Shown: positions 47,170 to 55,845, counted from the stretch's first letter. The stretch: 64,000 nucleotides of DNA from Streptomyces sp. ML-6 (GCF_030116705.1 NZ_JAOTIK010000001.1:4740501-4804500), one strand, 5' to 3'. Numbers and translations are program-made. Notes: generated by a model not told the origin, from the sequence alone.

Positions 47170-47254
47170 AGCGAGACTCCTGACAGGCGACGACATTGGC
47201 GTTGGCCGTGATCCTTGGACCAGCTGTGACCGAAGTCAAGAGCGAAAGAGCGAT

Positions 47255-47271
47255 TGATCGAAAAAAGATCA
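47255..47271. promoter_or_regulatory. Operator-like TGATCGAA site upstream of the ABC operon
   Basis: TGATCGAA (47255-47262) continues as A-tract GATCA (47267-47271), giving a partial inverted repeat TGATC-N7-GATCA. The same octamer occurs as an inverted pair upstream of the regulator gene. It lies in the 315-nt spacer 47170-47484, which otherwise shows no gene. Confidence 0.55.
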
Positions 47272-47484
47272 GATAAGTTACGTACGGAGGCGAGTGGGAC
47301 ACGCTGCGGAACGGGTGCGCCGGGCGAGGGCGGGCCCGTCGCGAAGCCTGCCCAGGCGCCCGGGCCGGTATCCGGGGCGGTGCCGGGTGTCCGGGGTCAT
47401 GTCGGGTGTCCGGAGTCACGCCGGTGTCCGCCGTCGGCACCCGCCGCGCCCGGACGCCTGCCCGGGCGCGGCGGGTGCCGACGG

Positions 47485-48573
47485 CTACAGGGGGGCTCCG
47501 CAGGAGTCCCGGACGCGCAGCTGCGGCAGCAGGGTCAGGTGCCGTCGGGGTGCGCCCGAGCCCTGGCCCAGCCGCTCGACCAGCAGTTCCGTCGCATGGC
47601 GGCCGACCTCGCGCTTGGGCGGCGCCACCGCCGTGAGCGGGGTGTCCGCGAGCGCCGCCACCTCGTCGTCGTAGGCGATCAGCGCCAGGTGCTCCGGTAC
47701 CCGCACGCCCAGCTCGGCCAGGCGCTGCACCACCTGGATCGCGTCCACGTCGTTGTGGATCAGCGCCGCCGTGGCCACGCCCGAGTGCACCGCCTCGCGC
47801 AGCGCCCGCACGGCCTCCTCGAAGGCCTCCGGGGCGAGCTCGGCCGGTACGGATTCGATCACGTCCTGCGGTGCGCGCAGCCCGAGCACGGCGAGGGCCT
47901 CCTCGTACCCGGACCGCACCGCGACGGCGGTCGGGGAGTCGGCGCGGGCCATCAGCAGCGGCGCGCCGTGCCCGAGGCCCACCAGGTGGCGCACCGCGAG
48001 CAGGACGCCGTGCGCGTGGTCCGAGCAGACCCGGTCCAGGCCGTCCAGCGGGGAGCCGGGCGCGGGGCGGCGCTCCAGCAGGACGGTCGGCACGGGCAGC
48101 GAGGCGATCCAGTCGCCGAACGCGGCGGGGTCGCCCGGATGCTGCCAGCCGGGTGCGACCAGCAGCCCCTCGGCGCCCGCCGAGAGCAGGCCCTCCGTGC
48201 GGGCGTGGTCCTCCTGCGGCCGGTAGTCGGAGATCCGCAGCACGAGCCGGGCCCCGGCCCTGGCCGCGGCCTCGTGGGCGCCGCGGATGACCTCGGCGAA
48301 GTAGTAGGTGGACGAGGGGGCGAGCATGCCGATGACCGGTCCGCCGCCGCCCGCGCCGCCCGGTCCGGCGGAGGCGGGCTCGGCGTCCCGGGGCCAGGAC
48401 ACCGAGCCGTGCACCCGGTCGAGCAGACCGCGACCCGCCAGTTCCTCCACGTCCCGGCGGGCGGTGACGGGCGAGACCCCCAGCTGCGAGGCCAGGTCCG
48501 AGACCCGGGCCGAACCCCGTTCCCGTACCAGCCCGAGCAGGCGGTCATGACGTTCAGCAGCACTTTCGCGCAC
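47485..48573 (-). CDS. Transcriptional regulator: DeoR-type HTH fused to a LacI-type sugar-binding domain
   Basis: In this 362-residue protein, residues 1-60 form a DeoR winged helix (RHDRLLGLVRERGSARVSDL, VSPVTARRDVEELAGRGLLD). From residue 80 on it resembles the periplasmic-binding-like domain of LacI repressors (PVIGMLAPSSTYYFAEVIRG, VPEHLALIAYDDEVAALADT). The hybrid layout is found in actinobacteria but is uncommon relative to true LacI or DeoR proteins. It lies between the ABC operon and the divergent beta-helix gene, and TGATCGAA sites flank it, so it probably controls both and itself. GTG start. Confidence 0.88.
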   Translation of the reverse strand: MRESAAERHDRLLGLVRERGSARVSDLASQLGVSPVTARRDVEELAGRGLLDRVHGSVSWPRDAEPASAGPGGAGGGGPVIGMLAPSSTYYFAEVIRGAHEAAARAGARLVLRISDYRPQEDHARTEGLLSAGAEGLLVAPGWQHPGDPAAFGDWIASLPVPTVLLERRPAPGSPLDGLDRVCSDHAHGVLLAVRHLVGLGHGAPLLMARADSPTAVAVRSGYEEALAVLGLRAPQDVIESVPAELAPEAFEEAVRALREAVHSGVATAALIHNDVDAIQVVQRLAELGVRVPEHLALIAYDDEVAALADTPLTAVAPPKREVGRHATELLVERLGQGSGAPRRHLTLLPQLRVRDSCGAPL

Positions 48574-48653
48574 GGCAGCAGTCCCCTCGCAGTGTGTGGC
48601 CCGGCCCCCTGGTCCGGCCGGTGCCGGGGCCGTAGTCCGACCCTAGACCAACG

Positions 48654-48708
48654 TGATCGAACGATGGGTGTTTCGATCATTCAAGCGCGATCCATTGACG
48701 TTCGATCA
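48654..48708. promoter_or_regulatory. Operator-like inverted repeats between the regulator and beta-helix genes
   Basis: TGATCGAA (48654-48661) and TTCGATCA (48672-48679) form an inverted pair 10 bp apart, and a further TTCGATCA lies at 48701-48708. They sit in the 204-bp divergent spacer. The match with the site before the binding-protein gene makes them the likely binding sites of the neighbouring regulator. Confidence 0.6.
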
Positions 48709-48777
48709 ATCCGAGTTCAGGATTCCGGCGGTGCGGACTCGTCCCGTTCCGAACCCGACTGTTTGTACGGAGGAATT

Positions 48778-50307
48778 GTGAGACATCGCGTCACCGCAAC
48801 GGCGCTCGCGGCGCTTACGGTCGCCGGCGGCCTGACCGCCGCGGGCCTGACCGCCGCGCAGGCGGCACCCACCGGCCGTACCTTCCACGTCGACTGCGCC
48901 GCCGACCCGGCGGGCGCCACCGGCAGCAAGCGGCACCCCTGGACCTCGCTCGCCGAGGCCAACGCGCAGACCTACGGGCCCGGCGACCGGCTGCTCTTCA
49001 AGCGCGGCACCACCTGCACCGGCACCCTCGCCCCCAAAGGCACCGGCTCCGCCCGTGCGCCGTTCACCATCGCCGACTACGGCGGGGGCCCGGCGCGGGC
49101 CAAGCTCGACGGCGCGGGCGCCCACGACGTCGTTCTGCTCGCAGACATGCAGTACGTGCACCTCAAGGACCTGGAGATCGTCAACGCCGCCGCCCCCGGC
49201 AGCGAGCGCAACGGCGTCCGCCTGCGCCTCACCGACTACGGTGTCGCCCGCGGCTTCGACATCTCCGGCCTCTACATCCACGACGTGCGCGGCGGCGATT
49301 ACAAAACACTCTCCGGCTCCAGCGCGATCCACATCGCGGTCGAGGGCAGGACGAAGGCCAGCTGGTACGACGGCCTGAACATTGCCCACAACCGCATCGA
49401 GGACGTCGACCGCGAGGGCATCTACTTCAAGTCGACCTTCTCCAAGCGCGATCTGGTCGGCCAGCAGCAGGACCCGAACGTCTACCCGGGCGAGTGGACG
49501 CCCAGCACCCGGGTCCGCATCCACCACAACACGCTGAAGTCCCTGGCCGGCGACGGCATGAAGCTCGACACCACCCGCGGCGCCCGCGTCGACCACAACC
49601 GGGTGGACGGCTTCCAGCTCCGCTCGCCCTCCGCCAACGCGGGCATCTGGACCTTCAACACCGACGACACGACCGTCGAGTACAACGAGGTCTCGGGCGG
49701 CGGCAACACCCACGACGGGATGTCCTTCGACGCCGACGGCGCCTCGCGGAACACCGTCTTCCAGTACAACTACAGCCACGACAACAAGGGCGGCTTCCTG
49801 CTGATCTGCCCGTACAGCGGCGCCAAGACCATCGGCACGGTCGCCCGCTACAACGTCAGCCGCAACGACGGCGCCCGCCTCGTCCAGAACTGCTGGGGCC
49901 CGATCCTGGACACCGAGATCTACAACAACACCTTCCACAACAAGGAGCAGATCCCCGGCTACCTCGTCCAGGACGACGCCGGCAGCCCCGCCACCACCCA
50001 GCACGAACTGTCCATCCGCAACAACGTCTTCGTGAGCGAGGGCACCGGCGGCTACGCCTTCAAGAACCCGACCCCCGGGCTCTCCTTCGACCACAACGCC
50101 TTCTACGGCATCGACATGACCCGCCCCAACCCCGGCGGCATCACGGCCGACCCGAAGCTCCTGGACGACTTCCGGCTCGGTGCGGGCTCGCCCGCCCTCG
50201 CCGCCGGAGCCGTCATCGAGAACAACGGCGGCAAGGACTACTTCGGCAACAGGCTGAAGCCCGGCGCCCCCAACATCGGCGCCTACGCGGGCCCCGGCGT
50301 GGAGTGA
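48778..50307 (+). CDS. Secreted right-handed parallel beta-helix protein (pectate-lyase-like)
   Basis: This 509-residue protein has a signal peptide (MRHRVTATALAALTVAGGLT, probably cleaved after AQAA) and then a long beta-helix with repeated N-x-I/V/F turns (LKDLEIVNAAA, HNRIEDVDREGIYF, IHHNTLKSLAG, EYNEVSGG, RNNVFVSEG). It ends LKPGAPNIGAYAGPGVE. Such proteins are polysaccharide lyases, hydrolases or epimerases. The substrate is not evident. The GGAGG ribosome binding site sits five bases before the GTG. Divergent from the sugar regulator, it probably releases the oligosaccharide taken up by the adjacent transporter. Confidence 0.87.
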   Translation: MRHRVTATALAALTVAGGLTAAGLTAAQAAPTGRTFHVDCAADPAGATGSKRHPWTSLAEANAQTYGPGDRLLFKRGTTCTGTLAPKGTGSARAPFTIADYGGGPARAKLDGAGAHDVVLLADMQYVHLKDLEIVNAAAPGSERNGVRLRLTDYGVARGFDISGLYIHDVRGGDYKTLSGSSAIHIAVEGRTKASWYDGLNIAHNRIEDVDREGIYFKSTFSKRDLVGQQQDPNVYPGEWTPSTRVRIHHNTLKSLAGDGMKLDTTRGARVDHNRVDGFQLRSPSANAGIWTFNTDDTTVEYNEVSGGGNTHDGMSFDADGASRNTVFQYNYSHDNKGGFLLICPYSGAKTIGTVARYNVSRNDGARLVQNCWGPILDTEIYNNTFHNKEQIPGYLVQDDAGSPATTQHELSIRNNVFVSEGTGGYAFKNPTPGLSFDHNAFYGIDMTRPNPGGITADPKLLDDFRLGAGSPALAAGAVIENNGGKDYFGNRLKPGAPNIGAYAGPGVE

Positions 50308-50329
50308 CGACCTGCCGGACGGCGGCCGG

Positions 50330-50619
50330 GTGAGCGAACGTTCACTGCGCGGACGGCCGGCGGGTGAACGTTCACTGCAAGGTCGGCCGGCGGGTGAGTG
50401 TTCACCGAGGGGCTGCCCGGTGGGTGAACACTCACTGCGAGAGGGGCCCGTGGGTGAATACTCACTGCGCGGCGCCTCGGTGGGTGAGCGTTCACTGCGC
50501 GGCGTCCCGGTGGGTGAGCGTTCACCGGGCGGCGGTCCGGTGGGTGAACACTCACGGAGCCGCCGCCCGCCCGGTAAGCGGCCGTGCGGTATCCGCCCGG
50601 CCGGTGACCGAACGCTCAC
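50330..50619. repeat. 30-bp tandem array with a GTGA-RYRY-TCAC palindrome in each unit
   Basis: Palindromic 12-mers recur with an exact 30-bp period at 50334, 50364, 50394, 50424, 50454, 50484, 50514 and 50544, then decay at 50574. A related sequence ends at 50619. Centre sequences vary (ACGT, GTGT, ACAC, ATAC, GCGT) but the GTGA/TCAC arms are kept in the seven central units. The linkers are similar GC-rich 18-mers (TGCGCGGCGTCCCGGTGG). The array fills the 308-bp gap between two convergent genes. Its last copy contains the SDR stop codon (50616-50618). It is not a CRISPR because the linkers are themselves repeats. Confidence 0.93.
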
Positions 50620-51389
50620 TGCGGACCGTACTTGCGGCCTGTCTTGGAGGTGACGCCTCCGAGCAGGCCGCGCGGCGTCAGCTTCACGACCCCCATCAGC
50701 GCCTTGTACCGCGGGTCCGGGATCGAGAGGGACCGGCCGCGTGCCAGGTCGGCCAGGGCCGCCGCCACCAGCTTGTCCGCGTCGAGCCACATCCAGCCCG
50801 GGATGTTGCCGGTCCCCATCCCGGCCCGCTGGTGGAACTCCGTCCGCACGAATCCCGGGCACAGCGCCATCAGCCGCACACCCGAACCGGCCAGGTCCTT
50901 CGCCGCACCCTGGGTGAACTGCACGACCCACGCCTTGGACGCGCCGTACGTCCCGCGCGGCACGAAGGCCGCCACCGAGGCCACGTTGACGACCCCGCCC
51001 CGCCCGCGCTCCCGCATGGCGGTCGCCGCCGCCGAGGTCAGCCGCAGCACCGCCTCGCAGTGCACCTTCAGCATCCTCAGCTCGTCGGCCATGGGCACGT
51101 CCAGGTACTGGCCCTTGTTGCCGAACCCGGCGTTGTTGACCAGCAGGTCGACCGGGTGGCGACGGTCCGTCAACCGTTCTTCGACCGCGGCGATCCCCTC
51201 GTCCTCGGACAGATCGGCCCGCAGCACCTCGGCCTCGATGCCGTGCCGGTCGTGCAGTTCGGTCGCCTGCCGGTGCAGTCGCTCGGTGTCGCGCGCCACC
51301 AGCACCAGGTTGTGCCCGTCGGCCGCGAGCCGCCGAGCGAAGGCGGCGCCGATCCCCGCGGTCGCGCCCGTAATCAGTGCAGTCGTCAT
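50616..51389 (-). CDS. SDR family NAD(P)-dependent oxidoreductase
   Basis: In this 257-residue Rossmann-fold enzyme, TGATAGIGAAFARRL binds cofactor, NNAGFGNKG follows, and the catalytic Ser (VNVASVAAF) and Y-x-x-x-K (YGASK) are present. It resembles fungal- and bacterial-type short-chain dehydrogenases of unknown substrate. The ATG at 51389 is used; an upstream extension to 51461 lacks similarity. The stop lies within the palindromic repeat array. Confidence 0.9.
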   Translation of the reverse strand: MTTALITGATAGIGAAFARRLAADGHNLVLVARDTERLHRQATELHDRHGIEAEVLRADLSEDEGIAAVEERLTDRRHPVDLLVNNAGFGNKGQYLDVPMADELRMLKVHCEAVLRLTSAAATAMRERGRGGVVNVASVAAFVPRGTYGASKAWVVQFTQGAAKDLAGSGVRLMALCPGFVRTEFHQRAGMGTGNIPGWMWLDADKLVAAALADLARGRSLSIPDPRYKALMGVVKLTPRGLLGGVTSKTGRKYGPQ

Positions 51390-51590
51390 ACGCGGCACGT
51401 TAGTGCCCCGCGCACGCCCGGGCCCGACCCGCCCGTCACCCCTCACCGCGGCGGGGCGCATGTCACGGAATCACGGGCGCATCCCCGGAGTCGGAAGCCA
51501 TCGGAGATACGCGCCCCGACGCTCCGGCGCCCCGACGCCCGGGAGCAGGACGCTCGCCCGGGAGCCGGGCGCCCGCGCGGGATGGCGGGC

Positions 51591-52304
51591 TCAGCCGGCG
51601 CTCGCGGGCGCCGGGGGCCGGTCGCCGTACTTCTCCACGCGGGCCCGCGCGGCGTGCAGCGACTCGGGGTGCAGCGCGTCCCCGGCCGCGAGCAGTTCCG
51701 GCAACAGGTCCCGACGGGTCGTCATGGCCAGGAACTCCAGCTTCACGGTGACCTCGTGGGCCGGCCGGTGCACGATCTCGATGGGGTCCCCGGCCCGGAT
51801 CTCGCCCGGCTCGACGACCCGCAGATAGGCGCCCGGGGCCGCCGCCGCGGTGAACCGCCTGACCCAGCGCTGCTCACCGAGGTGCCCGGCGAAGGTCCGG
51901 CAGGGAATCCGGCCCGACGTCACCTCCAGTATCAGATCGGGGCCGATCCGCCAGCGTTCGCCGATCCTGGCGCCGCTCACGTCCACGCCGCCGGTCGTCA
52001 GGTTCTCGCCGAACGCGCCGTTGGCCAGCGGGCGGCCGAGCTCCCGCTCCCACACGTCGAGCTCCTCGCGGGCGAAGGCGTACACCGCCTGGTCGGAGCC
52101 CCCGTGATGGCGCAGGTCGCACACCGCGTCCCCGGCCACGCCACTGCCACCGGCCCCCTTCGGACCGGGGTCGGTGACCCGTACGGGGCCGGCGACGGGC
52201 CGCTTGTCGATGCCGGTCGTGCCACTGGGGGCGTCGGTGTAGTCGACGGCCTTCGGCCGTCCCGCGTTCACGCTCAGCAGCGTCATCGGTTCCATGGGCG
52301 TCAT
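51591..52304 (-). CDS. MOSC domain-containing protein
   Basis: This ~237-residue protein resembles the sulphur-carrier C-terminal domain of molybdenum cofactor sulphurases. The invariant Cys is in EVTSGRIPCRTFAGHLG, with AFGENLTTGGVDV before it. YiiM-type MOSC proteins handle sulphur with Moco, and the role here is unknown. Several in-frame ATGs (52304, 52295, 52286) are possible and none has a clear ribosome binding site. It is divergent from the LysR gene 80 bp away, its likely regulator. Confidence 0.88.
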   Translation of the reverse strand: MTPMEPMTLLSVNAGRPKAVDYTDAPSGTTGIDKRPVAGPVRVTDPGPKGAGGSGVAGDAVCDLRHHGGSDQAVYAFAREELDVWERELGRPLANGAFGENLTTGGVDVSGARIGERWRIGPDLILEVTSGRIPCRTFAGHLGEQRWVRRFTAAAAPGAYLRVVEPGEIRAGDPIEIVHRPAHEVTVKLEFLAMTTRRDLLPELLAAGDALHPESLHAARARVEKYGDRPPAPASAG

Positions 52305-52384
52305 ACGGAGAACGCTAACCATCACACCTAAAAGGTGCACGGCAATAATTCGCCCCTGCCCCAAGATTCGCTTATCTTTCAGGG

Positions 52385-53275
52385 GTGATCGAAGCCCGTC
52401 ACCTCCGAGTCCTGCGCGCCGTGTCCACCACCGGTTCGTTCTCCGCCGCCGCCCGCGAACTGGGCTGCACCCAGCCCGCGGTCAGCCAGCAGATGAAGGC
52501 CCTGGAGGCATCCGTGGGCACCACCCTGCTGATCCGCACGGGACGCGAGATGCGCCTCACCCAGGCCGGTGAGGCCCTGACCCGGCACGCCTCCGGCATC
52601 CTCGCCGGGCTCACCGCGGCGGAGGAGGAGGTCGCCGCCATCGCCGGGCTGCGGGCCGGCCGGGTCCGGCTCGTGTCGTTCCCCAGCGGCAGTTCCACCC
52701 TGGTCCCCGGCGCCCTGGCGGCACTGCGCGCGGCCCATCCGGGCACCCGGGTCTCCCTGGTCGAGGCCGAACCGCCGCGCTCGGTCGAGATGCTGCGCGA
52801 GGGCGACTGCGACATCGCCCTGGCGTTCCGGTACGGCACCTGCGGCGCGGAGTGGGAGGACCTGGTCGTGCGCCCGCTGCTCACCGACCGGCTGATCGGG
52901 CTGGTCCCCGAGGGGCACCGGCTGGCCGGTGCGGGCGCGGTGGGCATCGCCGAACTGGCCGACGAGTCGTGGATCGCGGGCTGTCCGCGCTGCCGTCGGC
53001 AGCTGGTCGAGGTGTGCGAGGAGTCGGGGTTCACGCCCCGGATCGACTTCGCCACCGACGACTACCCGGCGGTGGTCGGCCTGGTCGGCGCCGGGCTCGG
53101 CGTGGCCGTGCTGCCGGAGCTGGCGATCGAATCGGTGCGCCCCAAGGGGGTGCGGACCGTGACGGTGGAACCGGCCGTCGAGCGCGAGATCGTCGCGCTG
53201 ACCCTGCCCGACCTCGCACAGGTCCCGGCAGTGGCGGCCACGCTGGAGCGGCTGTCCCTGGCCGCTGCTCGCTGA
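52385..53275 (+). CDS. LysR family transcriptional regulator
   Basis: This 296-residue regulator has an N-terminal winged helix (MIEARHLRVLRAVSTTGSFS, ELGCTQPAVSQQMKALEASV) and a C-terminal effector domain. The latter contains two Cys in AGCPRCRRQL (near residue 200) that could sense redox state or metal, which is speculative. GTG start. It is divergent from the MOSC gene, the usual layout for a LysR protein and its target. A 17-bp tandem array follows 37 bp after the stop. Confidence 0.9.
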   Translation: MIEARHLRVLRAVSTTGSFSAAARELGCTQPAVSQQMKALEASVGTTLLIRTGREMRLTQAGEALTRHASGILAGLTAAEEEVAAIAGLRAGRVRLVSFPSGSSTLVPGALAALRAAHPGTRVSLVEAEPPRSVEMLREGDCDIALAFRYGTCGAEWEDLVVRPLLTDRLIGLVPEGHRLAGAGAVGIAELADESWIAGCPRCRRQLVEVCEESGFTPRIDFATDDYPAVVGLVGAGLGVAVLPELAIESVRPKGVRTVTVEPAVEREIVALTLPDLAQVPAVAATLERLSLAAAR

Positions 53276-53312
53276 GCGTCCGAGGAGGACCGGGCTCACC
53301 GGAAGCCGAAGC

Positions 53313-53448
53313 CGACAGGTCTCCGGAGTCGACAGGTCTCCGGGGGCGACGGGCGCCCGGAGCCGCCAGGTACTTGGAGCCGCCGACCCTCCGGGGTCGA
53401 CGGGTGTCCGGAGTCGACGGGTGTCCGGAGTCGACGGGCGGCCGGGGG
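53313..53448. repeat. 17-bp tandem repeat, 8 copies
   Basis: Eight units related to CGACGGGTGTCCGGAGT occupy 53313-53448 with an exact 17-bp period; copies six and seven are identical. The array lies in the 335-nt convergent gap between the LysR gene and whiD, which otherwise holds no gene. Confidence 0.9.
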
Positions 53449-53610
53449 AGTGAGGCCCCTCCAGGGGGCGGCTGCCCGGTGGCGATCGCCGTCCGGGGCG
53501 GGCGGGCGCACGGGATCGTCGGCCGTCCGGAGCGGTGGCCGGGGGCGCCGTTCGGGGCCGGCTGAGGTGCTGAAACGTTTCTCTGCTTGTCGTGCGGGTG
53601 TGGCGGGCTC

Positions 53611-53934
53611 TCAGTCGTGCCCCGACGAGGACGGCACGCCCGCCGTGATCAGTCGGCTGCGGGCCCGTCCCATGAGCTCCTCGCGCTCGTCCTCGGTCAG
53701 TCCGCCCCATACTCCGTAGGGTTCTCGTACGGCCAGGGCGTGCGCCGCGCACTCGGCGCGTACCGGGCAACGCATGCAGACCTCTTTCGCCGAGTTCTCG
53801 CGGGCGCTCCGGGCGGCTCCGCGCTCACCCTCCGGGTGGAAGAACAGCGAGCTGTCGACCCCGCGGCAGGCTGCCAGCAGCTGCCAGTCCCACAGATCGG
53901 CGTTGGGTCCGGGAAGGCGGGAGAAATCTGCCAT
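53611..53934 (-). CDS. whiD: WhiB-family Fe-S regulator WhiD
   Basis: This 107-residue protein starts MADFSRLPGPNADLWDWQLL. The four cluster-binding Cys are in AACRG, VCMRC and AECAAH, and the G-V-W-G-G turn is in EPYGVWGGLTEDER. The sequence and position next to bldM match WhiD, which is needed for spore maturation in Streptomyces and partners the principal sigma factor. The mycobacterial counterpart in this synteny is WhiB3. The ATG at 53934 is preferred over an upstream extension. Confidence 0.93.
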   Translation of the reverse strand: MADFSRLPGPNADLWDWQLLAACRGVDSSLFFHPEGERGAARSARENSAKEVCMRCPVRAECAAHALAVREPYGVWGGLTEDEREELMGRARSRLITAGVPSSSGHD

Positions 53935-54194
53935 TGCTTGTCCCCTCGAAACCGTGCTGAGTCGGAAACGTCGAGTCGTCTGTCGTTGACCGTGCTCACG
54001 ACCGTACAACTACGGTGTAAGCAGATGTAAATATGACTGATTGCGAATCTAGTCATAGACGCCAGCAAAAGGGAAGAAAACCCGCTAAATGGGGCATACC
54101 TTCATGTGAAGTTTCGGTTGACCGTTGGATGATCCGTGCCGTTCCCCTCCGTGTGCGCCTTCTCACGTAGAGTGCCGAACCCGCTTGCCCGACC

Positions 54195-54222
54195 CGTAAC
54201 TCTTTCGAGTGACCGTCGTTGA
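54195..54222 (+). promoter_or_regulatory. Sigma-BldN-dependent promoter of bldM
   Basis: CGTAAC (54195-54200), exactly 16 nt, then CGTTGA (54217-54222) reproduce the known sigma-BldN recognition sequence. It lies about 124 bp before the bldM ATG, in the 411-bp spacer between divergent whiD and bldM. BldN control of bldM is established in Streptomyces. Confidence 0.88.
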
Positions 54223-54345
54223 GAGGGCGGAGGCGGTTGGCGGAAAAAGCGATCGGGCAGGTGTCCGAGAGTGTCAACCGCGCAGGTGACGACTGGTAAC
54301 AGCCTGGAGGCACAAGGTGACGCGCATCAGCTGCGGAGGACGGTC

Positions 54346-54957
54346 ATGACATCCGTGCTCGTCTGCGACGATTCCCCGCTCGCCCGAGAAGCGCTCCGAC
54401 GCGCGGTCGCGACCGTGCCCGGCGTCGAGCGGGTGACGACGGCGGCCAATGGCGAGGAAGTCCTCCGCCGCTGGGGCGCCGACCGTTCGGATCTGATTCT
54501 GATGGACGTACGCATGCCCGGCCTGGGGGGTGTGGAGACGGTCCGGCGGCTGCTCTCCGCCGATCCCGGCGCCAGGATCATCATGCTGACCGTCGCCGAG
54601 GACCTGGACGGGGTCGCGCTCGCGGTCGCCGCCGGTGCCCGCGGCTATCTGCACAAGGACGCCTCCCGCGCGGAGCTGCGGGCCACCGTCACCCAGGCGC
54701 TGGCCGACCCGACGTGGCGGCTCGCCCCGCGCCGGCTGCGGTCGGCCGAGATGGGTGCGGCGCCGACGCTCACCGCGCGGGAGATCCAGGTGCTGGAAGG
54801 GATGAGCCACGGCCGTTCGAACGCCGAGATCGGACGCGAGCTCTTCCTCTCCGAGGACACGGTGAAGACCCACGCCAGGCGTCTGTTCAAGAAGCTCGGG
54901 GCCTCGGACCGGGCGCACGCCGTGGCACTCGGCTTCCGCTGGGGGCTGGTCCGCTGA
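54346..54957 (+). CDS. bldM: Atypical response regulator BldM
   Basis: This 203-residue protein has an N-terminal receiver domain (MTSVLVCDDSPLAREALRRA; phospho-site region LILMDVRMPG) and a LuxR-type helix-turn-helix (LTAREIQVLEGMSHGRSNAE, LFLSEDTVKTHARRLFKKLG). The length equals that of BldM, the developmental regulator of aerial mycelium that also works as a heterodimer with WhiI. No partner kinase gene is nearby, as expected. GGAGG precedes ATG 54346; upstream in-frame starts are rejected. Confidence 0.95.
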   Translation: MTSVLVCDDSPLAREALRRAVATVPGVERVTTAANGEEVLRRWGADRSDLILMDVRMPGLGGVETVRRLLSADPGARIIMLTVAEDLDGVALAVAAGARGYLHKDASRAELRATVTQALADPTWRLAPRRLRSAEMGAAPTLTAREIQVLEGMSHGRSNAEIGRELFLSEDTVKTHARRLFKKLGASDRAHAVALGFRWGLVR

Positions 54958-55179
54958 GGGGCGGCCGGGGCCGACGGCCGAGCGGTTCCCCGCCCGCACA
55001 CCGGCGGGCGGGGCGGCGCGGCCGACGTGCGCCCGGCGGGCTCCGTGCCCTCCGCGGCGCCCGCCGGGCCGACGGTATGTGACGCTTCCCGGCCGATGCC
55101 GCATCCTTGAGACGTGGAGTTCCTCGGGGTGGAGTTCCTCGGGAACGATTCGGTCCAGCGGAAGGGGAGGGCGCAGGAC

Positions 55180-55845
55180 ATGACTTCCGGCGCACCCGCT
55201 CATAACGCTTCGGTGCACAACTGCGGACGCGGTGGCACGGATGGCGAGGCTCCGAGGCACCATGGTCCGATGCGCGACGACGAGACGACGGCGATCGGTG
55301 CCCTGGTGCACCGCGCCGTCGAGGGCGATGCGCAGGCCACCCATGATCTGCTGGCCCATGTCCACCCCCTCGCCCTGCGTTACTGCAGGTCCCGGCTGAA
55401 CCGGCTGCCCGGTGACGCCCGCCACTTCGTGGAGGACCTGGCGCAGGAGGTCTGCGTCGCGGTGCTGATGGCGCTGCCGCGCTACAAGGACACCGGCAGG
55501 CCCTTCGAGGCGTTCGTCTTCGCCATCGCGGGACACAAGGTCGCCGATCTCCAGCGGGCCGCCATGCGGCACCCGGGATCGACCGCCGTGCCCTCGGACG
55601 AGATGCCCGAGCGGCCCGACGACTCGCTCGGCCCCGAGGAGCGGGCCCTGCTCAGCAGCGATGCCGCCTGGGCGAAGAAGCTCCTGGCCAACCTCCCGGA
55701 CAACCAGCGCGAGCTGCTCGTCCTCCGGGTCGCCGTGGGGCTGACCGCGGAGGAGACCGGGCAGATGCTGGGCATGTCCCCGGGAGCGGTCCGGGTCGCC
55801 CAGCACCGGGCGCTGAGCCGGCTGAGAGCCCTCGCGGGACAATGA
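55180..55845 (+). CDS. shbA: ECF sigma factor, ShbA/SigD type
   Basis: In this ~221-residue protein, region 2 ([58 protein letters not shown]) and region 4 ([39 protein letters not shown]) are intact. The place between bldM and guaB matches ShbA of Streptomyces, which drives hrdB transcription, and mycobacterial SigD. ATG 55180 after AGGA is used; ATG 55270 would give 191 residues and is possible. The stop lies in a 21-bp tandem duplication. Confidence 0.85.
   Translation: MTSGAPAHNASVHNCGRGGTDGEAPRHHGPMRDDETTAIGALVHRAVEGDAQATHDLLAHVHPLALRYCRSRLNRLPGDARHFVEDLAQEVCVAVLMALPRYKDTGRPFEAFVFAIAGHKVADLQRAAMRHPGSTAVPSDEMPERPDDSLGPEERALLSSDAAWAKKLLANLPDNQRELLVLRVAVGLTAEETGQMLGMSPGAVRVAQHRALSRLRALAGQ

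Noticed and set aside
50364..50375. GTGAACGTTCAC as a CRP or LexA site
   Set aside because: CRP sites need TGTGA-N6-TCACA (six, not four, between arms), and the core does not match the actinobacterial SOS box GAAC-N4-GTTC spacing.
50330..50653. Repeat array as a CRISPR or as a coding gene (MSERSLRGRPAG...)
   Set aside because: The segments between palindromes are near-identical, so there are no spacers, and no cas gene is near. The reading frame exists only because 30 is divisible by three.
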